A stretch of 7,727 nt of DNA from 66-474 sp036279975 (GCA_036279975.1 DASURP010000023.1:1-7727); one strand, 5' to 3'; shown: positions 1-6,596, counted from the first letter of the stretch. Notes: generated from the sequence alone by a model not told the origin. Made by a program: numbers and translations.

Positions 1-5
1 CACAT

Positions 6-20
6 GCTCGCGAAGCGAGC
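6..20. repeat. Short perfect hairpin at window edge
   Basis: GCTCGC (6-11), loop GAA, GCGAGC (15-20): a perfect 6-bp stem. No T-run follows on the plus strand, so it is not a classical intrinsic terminator. It may belong to the end of a gene lying left of the window, or to the repeat-rich spacer; the sequence does not decide. No gene is visible in 1-203. Confidence 0.4.
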
Positions 21-54
21 GAAACAGCACGAAGATGAATCGTTCCAGCGAGGG

Positions 55-104
55 CCGAACCCTCACCCGCCCCTTCGGGGCCCCCTCTCCCGGAGGGAGA
101 GGGG
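55..104 (+). repeat. 44-bp double-hairpin repeat, copy A
   Basis: The core at 60-103 holds two adjacent hairpins: GCCCC/GGGGC around TTC (69-81), and CCCTCTCCC/GGGAGAGGG around GGA (83-103), preceded by CCCTCACCC. Two more copies lie between etfB and etfA. Copy A matches copy C (6715-6758, same orientation) at 40 of 44 positions, and copy B (6636-6679, opposite orientation) at 39 of 44. CCGAA at 55-59 is also shared with copy B. It looks like a small nonautonomous palindromic repeat. It contains no plausible gene and lies downstream of the amidase stop. Confidence 0.85.
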
Positions 105-120
105 AAAGGCATGGATCCCG

Positions 121-145
121 GCCCCGGACGGGAGCATTCCGGGGC
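121..145. repeat. Inverted repeat, 8-bp stem
   Basis: GCCCCGGA (121-128) and TCCGGGGC (138-145) are perfect inverted copies around a 9-base loop. It sits between repeat copy A and the hairpin behind the amidase stop. It could be a second palindromic element or a backup transcript-end structure for the minus-strand amidase mRNA. No T-run follows on either strand. Confidence 0.5.
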
Positions 146-184
146 AGGCTCTGCGCCGGCATGGCGGCAACAGGCAATCAAGCT

Positions 185-203
185 GCGATCACTGCGTGAT
201 CGC
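185..203 (-). terminator. Hairpin immediately after amidase stop
   Basis: GCGATCAC (185-192), loop TGC, GTGATCGC (196-203): a perfect 8-bp stem directly abutting the minus-strand stop codon of the amidase (206-204). The position fits a transcript-end or 3'-stabilising hairpin. The minus strand beyond it lacks a clear T-run, so Rho-independent termination is uncertain. Confidence 0.5.
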
Positions 204-1613
204 TCACGCCCCGACGGGATACGCCGGCGCGGCGTCCAGCGCCGACGCACACATTTCCGCGAGTTCGAGCAGGCGCAGGTCGGAACCCGGCGCGCCCACG
301 AACTGCATCCCGATCGGCATGCCGTCGGGCAAGGCGCCCATCGGGATGCTGACCGCAGGACACGCCGAAAGGCTGGCGAATGCCGTGAGGTCGGCCTGCG
401 AGGCCGGCACCGGCGCGTCGACCGGGAATGCGCCCTGCGGGGTGGTCGGCAGCACCAGCACGTCCACCCGCGAAAACACCCGCCGCGCCTTCAGCACCGC
501 GAAATCGAGGATGCGGTCGGCCAGCGCGTAGTCGGCGGCGGACTTGCGCGCGGCATAGTCGAGCATCGCGCGGAAATGATCGGATACCGGGTGCACGGTA
601 TCGGCAAGATCGTCGGCAAAGGTGTTGCGCATCTCGGCTTCCATCAGCAGCAGGCCGGCGCGGCGCATCTTCTGGAACGGCCAGTCGGAAAAATCGAGCG
701 CGTGGCGCTCGCCGAGTTCGCGTTCGAGCTTCGCCAACGCCGCTTCGAACACCGCGATCACCGGTGCTTCCACGCCGATGCCGGCAAGCTCCGGCAATAC
801 CCCGCAGCGCAAATGGCTGGGATCCCAGTCCGGCGGCTGCAAGGCGACGCGGCGCCGGCGTGAACGTGGATCATCGGCGTCGTAACCCGCCAGCACCTGC
901 AGCATCACCACCAGGTCGCCGACGCTGCGGCCGAGGATGCCGACCGCGTCCAGCCGCCGCGCCGCCGGGACCAGCCCGCGCGCGGAAATCTCGCCGTGGG
1001 TCGGTTTCAGCGCGAACACGCCGCAATAGCTTGCCGGGATGCGCACCGAGCCCAGCGTGTCCGAACCGATCGCAACCGGCGCCAGGCCGGCGGCGACCGC
1101 CGCGGCCGAACCGCCCGAGGAACCGCCGGCGACGTACCCATGGTTGAACGGGTTGCGGGTGGTGCCGAAATGCGGATTGCGGGTCGCCGCACCCAGCGCG
1201 CCCTCGTCGAGGTTGGTCTTGCCCAGCAGCAACGCTCCGGCCGCGCGCAGGCGTTCGATCGCGTGCGCGTCGTTGCGCGCGACGTGGTCCGCGCGCGACG
1301 GCAGGCCGGCGCGGGTCGGGTAGCCGGCCACGTCGAAGTTGTCCTTGATCGCGACCGGGATGCCATCCAGCCGGCCGATCGGCCCCTCGCGTCGGCGGCG
1401 TTGCGCGCTGGCGGCCTGGTCGCGCACGATGTCGGGGCGCACGTCCACGAACGCATGCAGCGCGGGATCGATCCGCTCGATCGCCGCCAGGCAGGCCTCG
1501 GCCAGCGCCTCGGGCGTGGTGCGCCCGGCCGCCAGCCAGTGCAGGCATTGCCACACGCCGCCGCGCCGCAGTGCTTCCGCTCCCAGGGTTTCCCCCTCGT
1601 CGATTGCGCTCAT
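204..1613 (-). CDS. Amidase-signature family hydrolase
   Basis: Hydrolyses an amide bond of an unknown substrate, probably in the cytoplasm, since no signal peptide is visible. The protein has 469 residues, normal for the family. The triad is complete: Lys90 in IPVAIKDNFD, cis-Ser165 in GGSSGGS, and nucleophile Ser189 in GSDTLGSVRIPAS. The spacings Lys to Ser 75 and Ser to Ser 24 equal those of human FAAH (142/217/241). The end (ACPAVSIPMG then GMPIGMQFVG) is also typical. Start choice: ATG at 1613-1611 follows GGAGGG with 3 bases between. An upstream in-frame ATG at 1682 would run across the divergent promoter region. Leu187 replaces the usual Gly of the GSDTGGS motif, as in some AtzE-like and uncharacterised amidases. 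GatA is unlikely: the motif differs and no gatB or gatC is nearby. Family is near certain; substrate is unknown. Confidence 0.93.
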   Translation of the reverse strand: MSAIDEGETLGAEALRRGGVWQCLHWLAAGRTTPEALAEACLAAIERIDPALHAFVDVRPDIVRDQAASAQRRRREGPIGRLDGIPVAIKDNFDVAGYPTRAGLPSRADHVARNDAHAIERLRAAGALLLGKTNLDEGALGAATRNPHFGTTRNPFNHGYVAGGSSGGSAAAVAAGLAPVAIGSDTLGSVRIPASYCGVFALKPTHGEISARGLVPAARRLDAVGILGRSVGDLVVMLQVLAGYDADDPRSRRRRVALQPPDWDPSHLRCGVLPELAGIGVEAPVIAVFEAALAKLERELGERHALDFSDWPFQKMRRAGLLLMEAEMRNTFADDLADTVHPVSDHFRAMLDYAARKSAADYALADRILDFAVLKARRVFSRVDVLVLPTTPQGAFPVDAPVPASQADLTAFASLSACPAVSIPMGALPDGMPIGMQFVGAPGSDLRLLELAEMCASALDAAPAYPVGA

Positions 1614-1622
1614 GCACCCTCC

Positions 1623-1634
1623 AATCGGCCGATT
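1623..1634. promoter_or_regulatory. Perfect palindrome, candidate operator
   Basis: AATCGGCCGATT is a perfect 12-bp palindrome in the 104-bp spacer between the divergent amidase and ETF-QO genes. It overlaps the candidate amidase -10 hexamer and transcription start, and lies 20 bp upstream of the candidate ETF-QO -35. The position suits a repressor site, but a 12-bp palindrome could arise by chance and no regulator gene is adjacent. Confidence 0.35.
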
Positions 1635-1637
1635 ATG
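1632..1637 (-). promoter_or_regulatory. Candidate -10 box of the amidase gene
   Basis: Read on the minus strand this is CATAAT, five of six matches to the sigma-70 -10 consensus. A start near 1625 would give a leader of about 12 bases that includes the GGAGGG ribosome site. No good -35 lies 16-18 bases upstream, so support is modest. Confidence 0.3.
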
Positions 1638-1654
1638 CGGGAAGCGCGCCGGGT

Positions 1655-1683
1655 TTGCCGGCCAGCGCAAGCGCGGTGACAAT
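1655..1683 (+). promoter_or_regulatory. Candidate sigma-70 promoter of ETF-QO
   Basis: TTGCCG (1655-1660) and GACAAT (1678-1683) each match the consensus at four of six positions, with a spacer of exactly 17 bases. A start near 1690 would give a leader of roughly 28 bases before ATG 1718. It would also exclude the in-frame ATG at 1682 as the translation start. Confidence 0.4.
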
Positions 1684-1717
1684 GGATGCCGGCAGCAGCA
1701 AAGCGACGGGAGCCGCC

Positions 1718-3370
1718 ATGAGTGAACGCGAAACCATGGAGTACGAGGTGGTCGTGGTGGGCGCCGGGCCGGCCGGCCTCGCCTTCGCGATCCGCCTCAA
1801 GCAGCTCCAGCCCGACGCGCGGATCTGCGTGATCGAGAAGGCCTCGACCGTGGGCGCGCAGATCCTGTCCGGCGCGGTGATCGAGCCGGCGCCGCTGGAC
1901 GCGCTGCTGCCGGGCTGGCGCGACCATCCGCCGCCGATCTGCGTGCCGGCCGCGCATGACGAATTCCTGCTGCTGCGCGACGCCAAGCGCGCAGTGAAAT
2001 TGCCGACTCCGCCGCAGATGCACAACCACGGCAACTTCATCGTCAGCCTCGGCGCGTTGTGCGCGTGGCTGGCGCCGCAGGCCGAGGCGCTGGGTGTGGA
2101 CGTGTTCCCCGGCTTCGCCGCCGCCGACGCGGTGTTCGATGCTGAGGGCGCGGTCGCCGGCGTGCGCATCGGCGACATGGGGGTGGCCAGGGACGGTTCG
2201 CACAAGCCCGGCTACACCCAGGGCATCGACATCCTGGCCAAACTCACGGTGCTGGCGGAAGGTTGCCGCGGCAGCGTCAGCAAGACCCTGATCGCGAAGT
2301 ACGGACTCGACCAGGACTGCGACCCGCAGACCTACGGCATCGGCCTCAAGGAACTCTGGCAACTGCCGCCCGGCCGCGTGCACGCCGGGCACATCACCCA
2401 CACGATCGGCTGGCCGCTCGACAACCGCACCTACGGCGGCAGCTTCATCTACCAGCTCGACAAGGATCGCGTCGCGATCGGCTTCGTCGCCGGGCTCGAC
2501 TATTCCGACCCGCTGTTCCGGCCGTGGGAAGCATTCCAGCAATTGAAAGCCCATGCGCGCATCGCGCCATTGCTGGAAGGCGGCCAGATCGTCTCGGCCG
2601 GCGCCCGCGCGCTGATCGAGGGCGGCCTGCAATCGCTGCCGAAAACCGAAATGCCGGGCGCGCTGCTGATCGGCGACGCCGCGGGCCTGATGAACGTGCC
2701 CAAGATCAAGGGCACCCACCAGGCGATCCGTTCGGGGATGCTGGCGGCCGAGCATTACGCGGAGAAACGATCCGGCGCGGGTTTCGACGCGCGGCTGCGC
2801 GCATCGAACATCGCGCAGGAATTGCACAAGGTGCGCAACATCCGCCCCGGCTTCCACGGCGGCCTGTGGCGCGGCCTCGCCAACGCGGCGTGGGAAACCG
2901 CAAGCGCGGGCCTGTCGCCGTGGACCCTCAAGAACCACGCCGACTGGTCGTCGCTGGAGAAACTGGATCCGCCCGCGACCAGGGAAAACCGCCCCGGCCC
3001 GAACGCCACCTCGCCACGGGAGCCCGGCTGGGTCGAACGCACGCTGCCGCCGCGCGACCGGCTGGCCTCGGTGTACTTCGCCGCCACCGAACACGACGAA
3101 GACCAGCCCATCCACCTGCACGTGGCCGACACCTCGATCTGCGTGGATCGCTGCGTGGTCGAATACGGCAACCCGTGCACGCGCTACTGCCCCGCCAGCG
3201 TGTACGAGATCGTCGAGGATACCTTGCCCGACGGCGGCACCGAACTGCGCTTCCAGATCAACGCCGCCAACTGCGTGCACTGCAAGACCTGCGACATCAA
3301 GGATCCCTACGAAAACATCACCTGGGTGACGCCGGAAGGCGGCTCGGGGCCGAATTACCAGAACCTGTAA
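1718..3370 (+). CDS. ETF:ubiquinone oxidoreductase (ETFDH family)
   Basis: Inner-membrane-associated flavoprotein with FAD and 4Fe-4S that passes electrons from reduced ETF to ubiquinone. The protein has 550 residues, usual for bacterial members. GAGPAG (15-20) with Glu40 after the second strand forms the FAD dinucleotide fold. GDAAG (319-323) then NVPKIKGTH closes the FAD site. YGIGLKELW and GWPLDNRTYGGSF are close to the human enzyme. Cluster ligands expected from the human enzyme are Cys491 (RYCPA), Cys519, Cys522 and Cys525 (NCVHCKTCDIKDP). Odd: Cys475, Cys479 and Cys487 lie just before the first ligand, where the human protein has Pro, Asn and Glu in a gap-free alignment recalled from memory. 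Start choice: ATG 1718 has GGGAG five bases upstream. ATG 1682 is possible but would overlap the candidate promoter. etfB and etfA, its partners, lie 2.5 kb downstream. Confidence 0.96.
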   Translation: MSERETMEYEVVVVGAGPAGLAFAIRLKQLQPDARICVIEKASTVGAQILSGAVIEPAPLDALLPGWRDHPPPICVPAAHDEFLLLRDAKRAVKLPTPPQMHNHGNFIVSLGALCAWLAPQAEALGVDVFPGFAAADAVFDAEGAVAGVRIGDMGVARDGSHKPGYTQGIDILAKLTVLAEGCRGSVSKTLIAKYGLDQDCDPQTYGIGLKELWQLPPGRVHAGHITHTIGWPLDNRTYGGSFIYQLDKDRVAIGFVAGLDYSDPLFRPWEAFQQLKAHARIAPLLEGGQIVSAGARALIEGGLQSLPKTEMPGALLIGDAAGLMNVPKIKGTHQAIRSGMLAAEHYAEKRSGAGFDARLRASNIAQELHKVRNIRPGFHGGLWRGLANAAWETASAGLSPWTLKNHADWSSLEKLDPPATRENRPGPNATSPREPGWVERTLPPRDRLASVYFAATEHDEDQPIHLHVADTSICVDRCVVEYGNPCTRYCPASVYEIVEDTLPDGGTELRFQINAANCVHCKTCDIKDPYENITWVTPEGGSGPNYQNL

Positions 3371-3373
3371 CCC

Positions 3374-4273
3374 ATGCCCCGCATCGCCCTGGTCACCGCG
3401 CGTGCCGCGCGCGGCACCGATTACGACATGCCGCCGCTGCTGGCGGCCCTGCGTGGAGCCGGTGCGAATGCAAGCGAAGTCGATTGGGACGACGCCGCGC
3501 TCGACTGGTCGCGGTTCGACCTGGCGCTGTTGCGCTCGACCTGGGACTACTTCGAACGCCTGCCCGAATTCCTCGCGTGGGCAGCGCGGGTGTCGCGCCA
3601 CACGCGCCTCCTGAATCCGCCGGACGTGCTCCGCTGGAACACCGACAAGCACTACCTCGCGGACCTTGCGCGCGCCGGCGTGCCGGTGGTGCCGGGCCGG
3701 TTCGTCGAGCCGGGCGAAGACGCCACGCCCGCACTGGCTGCGCTGCTGGCCGCGCATCCTTCCGTCAGCGACGTCGTGGTGAAACCCGCCGTCGGCGCGG
3801 GTTCGCGCGACGCACAGCGGCACGCGCGCACGGATCCCGGATCGGCCGTCGCGCACCTGCAGCGCCTGCTCGACGCCGGCCGCAGCGTCTTGCTGCAACC
3901 CTATCTGGATCGCGTGGACGAACAGGGCGAAACCGCATTGCTGTTTTTCGAAGGGGCATTCAGCCATGCGATCCGCAAGGGGCCGTTGCTGAAGCGCAAC
4001 CAGGGTCCGACCACCGGACTGTATGCGACGGAAACCATCTCGCCGCGCGTACCGTCGCCGGACGAGCTGGACATCGGACGGCGCGCGCTCGCGGCGATTC
4101 CGTTCGACCAGCCATCGCTGTACGCACGCGTGGACCTGATCCACGACGACAATGGCGCGCCGCGCCTGCTGGAACTGGAACTGGTCGAGCCGTCCGTGTT
4201 CGTGGAGTACGCGGATGACGCGGCGGCACGGTTCGCCGACGCGATCATGCGGCGCGCCCGCCCGCCCCTGTAA
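3374..4273 (+). CDS. ATP-grasp domain protein (RimK/GshB-like)
   Basis: A 299-residue protein of the ATP-grasp superfamily, whose members join a carboxylate, activated as acyl-phosphate, to an amine or other nucleophile. An N-terminal alpha/beta domain (about 1-85, with LLRSTWDYF at 52-60) precedes the ATP-grasp domain. Lys137 in VVVKPAVGAGS and LLQPYLDRV (173-181) fit the nucleotide site. Arg252 and Asp254 in YARVDL, and Glu267, Glu269 and Glu272 in LLELELVEPS, fit the Mg-ATP ligands. No signal peptide or membrane segment is visible. The ATG lies three bases after the ETF-QO stop, in the same frame, with no clear Shine-Dalgarno, so translation is probably coupled and the two genes share an mRNA. 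Automated pipelines may name it after DcsG of cycloserine synthesis, but no other dcs gene is here. Substrates are unknown. Confidence 0.85.
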   Translation: MPRIALVTARAARGTDYDMPPLLAALRGAGANASEVDWDDAALDWSRFDLALLRSTWDYFERLPEFLAWAARVSRHTRLLNPPDVLRWNTDKHYLADLARAGVPVVPGRFVEPGEDATPALAALLAAHPSVSDVVVKPAVGAGSRDAQRHARTDPGSAVAHLQRLLDAGRSVLLQPYLDRVDEQGETALLFFEGAFSHAIRKGPLLKRNQGPTTGLYATETISPRVPSPDELDIGRRALAAIPFDQPSLYARVDLIHDDNGAPRLLELELVEPSVFVEYADDAAARFADAIMRRARPPL

Positions 4274-4274
4274 A

Positions 4275-4289
4275 AAAGCCCCAGGCTTT
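4275..4289. terminator. Weak hairpin after the ATP-grasp gene
   Basis: AAAGCC (4275-4280), loop CCA, GGCTTT (4284-4289) starts two bases after the stop. The plus strand has only three T's at its end. The minus strand reads GGCTTTTTT, which looks more like a terminator, but no minus-strand gene needs one here. It may attenuate read-through into the transporter gene. Confidence 0.35.
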
Positions 4290-4291
4290 GC

Positions 4292-4359
4292 GTAGGAGCC
4301 AGCCTGCTGGCGATCATTCGAATCGGCGTCGCATCGGTCGCGCGCAGGCGCGCTCCTAC
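4292..4359. repeat. GTAG-type REP pair (BIME-like)
   Basis: Two inverted palindromic units. The left begins GTAGGAGC (4292) and contains the hairpin CCAGC-CT-GCTGG. The right is its inverse, ending GCTCCTAC (4359) and containing GCGCGC-AG-GCGCGC. A GTAG head followed by a short GC palindrome is the known layout of REP elements mobilised by REP-associated tyrosine transposases (RAYTs) in gammaproteobacteria. No transposase gene is in the window. The element fills most of the spacer between the ATP-grasp and transporter genes and ends two bases before the transporter Shine-Dalgarno. Confidence 0.75.
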
Positions 4360-4361
4360 AC

Positions 4362-4367
4362 AGGAGG
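4362..4367 (+). promoter_or_regulatory. Ribosome binding site deciding the GTG start
   Basis: AGGAGG, a perfect Shine-Dalgarno, lies six bases before GTG 4374. It favours that start over the in-frame ATG at 4437, which has only AGCAGG directly abutting it. Confidence 0.75.
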
Positions 4368-4373
4368 CTTGGC

Positions 4374-5666
4374 GTGGGCCAGCCTGCCGACGACCCTTCG
4401 CGCGATTCCGGCAACACCATCATCATCGGCAGCAGGATGAAGTCCGTGAAGCCGCCCCTGTCCCGCAACGTGCGCCTGCTGATCGGCATGCGCGCGGCGC
4501 GCAGCCTCGGCCAGGGTGCGATGGTGGCCGCCTTCGCGCTGTACCTGCACGCGCTGGGCTGGACGGCCACCGCGATCGGCGCGGTGCTGATGGGCGCGCT
4601 GTTGTTCGGCACGCTGTTGACGATCGTCGTCGGCCCCTTGAGCGACCGTGGCGGACGCCGCGCTTTCCTGCTCGGCTACGACGCGCTGCAGGCGCTGGTG
4701 GCGGTGGTGGCGATGCTGACCACGACACCGTGGCTGCTGGTCACGGCTGCCGTGATCGGCGGCTTCGGGCGCGGCGCCAACGGCTCGGCCGGGCCGTTCG
4801 CGCCGGTCGAGCAGGCCTGGCTTGCGATCGAGCTGCCCATGCAGCGGCGCGGCAGCGTGTTCAGCAGCAACAGCGCGGTCGGATTGATCGGCATGGGCGT
4901 CGGCGCGCTGCTGGCTGCGCTGCCGGCGTGGTGGCTGGGCCACGCGCTGGGCGTGGACGACTACCGGCTGCTGTTCGTGCTGCCGCTGGCCGGATCGCTC
5001 GCGAGTTTCTCGTTGCTGTGGCTGGCACGCGAGCCGGCCGTGTTCGTGCGGCGCGAACGCCCCGCCGCATCGTCGCACGACGTCACCCGCGCGGAAAACC
5101 GGCTGCTGGCGAAACTGGTGCTGGCCAACTCGCTGAATGGTCTCGGCATCGGCCTGATCGGCCCGCTGGTCGCGTACTGGTTCGCGATCAAGTTCCAGCG
5201 CGGGCTGCTCGAAATCGGTCCGGGCATTGCCCTCGGGTTCCTCGTCAGCGCAGCGGGCGCGTTCCTGGCCGGCGCGATCGCCCGCCGCCACGGCATCATG
5301 AACACGGTGCTGTGGATGCGCGGGGTCGGCGTCGTGCTGCTGGTCGCGATGCCGCTGGTGCCGTGGTTCTGGGCGGCCATGGCGCTGTACATCGCGCGCG
5401 GCGCCAGCAATCGTGGCACTGGCGGCGTGCGCCAGGCGCTGGCGGCCGGGCTGACCCGCGTCGAGCGCCGCGGACTGGCCAGCAGCCTGCAGAATATTTC
5501 GATCCAGTTGCCGCGCGCGGTCGGGCCTGCAATCGGCGGCGCACTGTTCCACGCGGGCCACCTCGCGCTGCCGTTCCTGCTCGGCGCCGCGCTGCAACTC
5601 GGCTACCTGATCCTGTACGCGCGTTTCTTCAGCCACACCAGGGCCGCGCAGGTCCGAGAACCGTAG
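4374..5666 (+). CDS. Major facilitator superfamily transporter
   Basis: Integral inner-membrane protein of 430 residues, the usual size for a 12-helix MFS carrier; the substrate is unknown. About 30 hydrophilic residues precede the first helix. The family motif A is visible between helices 2 and 3 as GPLSDRGGRRA (87-97). A polar, charged stretch at about 219-245 (many Arg, then RAENRL) separates the two six-helix halves. ERRGLASSLQN (364-374) lies in the second half, a pattern common in drug-efflux-type and uncharacterised MFS proteins. Export of a small molecule is therefore possible but not shown. Start: GTG 4374 with the AGGAGG site; ATG 4437 would remove 21 hydrophilic residues and leave all helices intact. 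The TAG stop lies inside a palindromic repeat. A functional link to the ETF genes is not evident. Confidence 0.9.
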   Translation: MGQPADDPSRDSGNTIIIGSRMKSVKPPLSRNVRLLIGMRAARSLGQGAMVAAFALYLHALGWTATAIGAVLMGALLFGTLLTIVVGPLSDRGGRRAFLLGYDALQALVAVVAMLTTTPWLLVTAAVIGGFGRGANGSAGPFAPVEQAWLAIELPMQRRGSVFSSNSAVGLIGMGVGALLAALPAWWLGHALGVDDYRLLFVLPLAGSLASFSLLWLAREPAVFVRRERPAASSHDVTRAENRLLAKLVLANSLNGLGIGLIGPLVAYWFAIKFQRGLLEIGPGIALGFLVSAAGAFLAGAIARRHGIMNTVLWMRGVGVVLLVAMPLVPWFWAAMALYIARGASNRGTGGVRQALAAGLTRVERRGLASSLQNISIQLPRAVGPAIGGALFHAGHLALPFLLGAALQLGYLILYARFFSHTRAAQVREP

Positions 5667-5746
5667 CCCGGATGCAGCGAAGCGGAATCCGGGGAAGTAC
5701 TTGCGAGAAGTTCCCGGATTTCAGCGCGCGCCTGCATCCGGGCTAC
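5663..5746. repeat. Palindromic repeat pair (GTAGCCCGGATGCA type)
   Basis: The ends are a perfect 14-bp inverted repeat: GTAGCCCGGATGCA (5663-5676) and TGCATCCGGGCTAC (5733-5746). A second inverted pair lies inside: AATCCGGG (5686-5693) and CCCGGATT (5713-5720). Each half is therefore a unit with its own CCCGGAT/ATCCGGG hairpin. From memory, repeats of this sequence are scattered through several gammaproteobacterial genomes. TAG at 5664-5666, in the first GTAG, is the stop codon of the transporter gene. The structure could stabilise or end that mRNA upstream of etfB. Confidence 0.8.
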
Positions 5747-5792
5747 AGCCCAATGCGCGCGACGCCGCGCGGGGCCGTGAACCATGGTCGGT

Positions 5793-5798
5793 TACAAT
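5793..5798 (+). promoter_or_regulatory. Candidate -10 box of etfB
   Basis: TACAAT matches the sigma-70 -10 consensus at five of six positions and would give a leader of about 45 bases before etfB. No recognisable -35 is seen 17 bases upstream. The palindromic repeat just before it would help isolate this promoter from transporter transcription. Confidence 0.4.
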
Positions 5799-5849
5799 AC
5801 CCGTTTGATTTTCAGGCCCGTGCACCCGAGCCAAACCAAGGAATACCCG

Positions 5850-6596
5850 ATGAAGATTCTGGTCGCATACAAGCGCGTGGTCGATTACAACGTGCGCATC
5901 CAGGTGAAGCCGGACGGCAGCGGCGTCGTGACCGACGGCGTGAAGCTGTCGCCCAACCCGTTCGACGACATCGCGCTGGAGGAAGCGCTGCGCCTGCGCG
6001 AGCAAGGCCTCGCCGAGGAAGTCATCATTGCCAGCATCGCGCCCGCCGACGCGCAACCGCACCTGCGCAACGGCCTCGCGATGGGCGCCAACCGCGCGCT
6101 CCACGTGGTCACGCCCGATCCCGTGCAGCCGCTGGCCGCCGCGCGGGTGTTCCTGAAACTGATCGAAAAAGTGCAACCCGGCCTGGTGATCCTGGGCAAG
6201 CAGGCCATCGATGACGACTGCAACCAGACCGGCCAGATGCTGGCGGCGCTGTGGGATCGGCCGCAGGCGACCTTCGCATCGAAGCTGGAAGTGACCGGCG
6301 ACAAAGCCACCGTCACCCGCGAGGTGGACGCCGGCCTCGAAACCATCGAAGTCGACCTGCCCGCGGTGGTCACCACCGACCTGCGCCTGAACGAACCGCG
6401 CTTCATCAAGCTGCCGGACATCATGAAGGCCAAGGCCAAGCCGATCGAGACGATCGAGCTGGCCACCCTCGGCGTCGACAATGGCGGCGGTATCAAGGCC
6501 ACGAACTACGCGCCGCCGCCCAAGCGCTCGCGCGGGGTGATGGTGAAGGATGTCGCCGAACTCGTCGGCCTGTTGAAGCAGAAAGGGTTGGTTTGA
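5850..6596 (+). CDS. etfB: Electron transfer flavoprotein beta subunit
   Basis: Beta subunit of the soluble ETF heterodimer, which takes electrons from acyl-CoA and related dehydrogenases and delivers them to ETF-QO. The 248 residues match the family length. MKILVAYKRVVDYN is the usual N-terminus. GKQAIDDDCNQTGQM (116-130) is the AMP-binding signature of the housekeeping, non-bifurcating type. DLPAVVTTDLRLNEPRF (169-185) followed by LPDIMKAKAK (188-197) is the family signature and the dehydrogenase recognition loop. Start: ATG 5850 follows AAGGA with seven bases between. The frame is open upstream to ATG 5784, but those codons are not family-like. etfA follows after 190 bases that hold two inverted repeats, an unusual gap because etfB and etfA are normally adjacent. 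Confidence 0.97.
   Translation: MKILVAYKRVVDYNVRIQVKPDGSGVVTDGVKLSPNPFDDIALEEALRLREQGLAEEVIIASIAPADAQPHLRNGLAMGANRALHVVTPDPVQPLAAARVFLKLIEKVQPGLVILGKQAIDDDCNQTGQMLAALWDRPQATFASKLEVTGDKATVTREVDAGLETIEVDLPAVVTTDLRLNEPRFIKLPDIMKAKAKPIETIELATLGVDNGGGIKATNYAPPPKRSRGVMVKDVAELVGLLKQKGLV

Noticed and set aside
111..863. 250-codon plus-strand open frame opposite the amidase C-terminus
   Set aside because: It starts in repeat DNA and runs opposite conserved amidase sequence. The translation shows no family features.
204..1613. Amidase as GatA of the tRNA amidotransferase
   Set aside because: GatA normally carries the GSDTGGS motif and accompanies gatB and gatC. Here the motif differs and no such neighbours are seen.
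1571..1717. Upstream extension of the ETF-QO frame (starts at 1571 or 1682)
   Set aside because: Start 1571 would overlap the amidase coding sequence on the other strand, and the extra residues do not resemble ETF-QO. ATG 1718 has the better ribosome site and follows the candidate promoter.
3374..4273. ATP-grasp gene as part of a D-cycloserine biosynthetic cluster (DcsG)
   Set aside because: The similarity is at the level of the ATP-grasp family, and none of the other dcs genes is present around it.
1610..4612. 1000-codon open frame on the minus strand across ETF-QO, the ATP-grasp gene and the start of the transporter
   Set aside because: The translation is Arg/Gln/His-rich with no family motif, and it lies opposite three genes with clear conserved motifs. 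It is a by-product of high GC and codon bias.
4356..5636. 426-codon open frame on the minus strand opposite the transporter gene
   Set aside because: The low-complexity Gln/Arg/His/Asp-rich translation has no recognisable domain, and the opposite strand encodes a convincing MFS protein.
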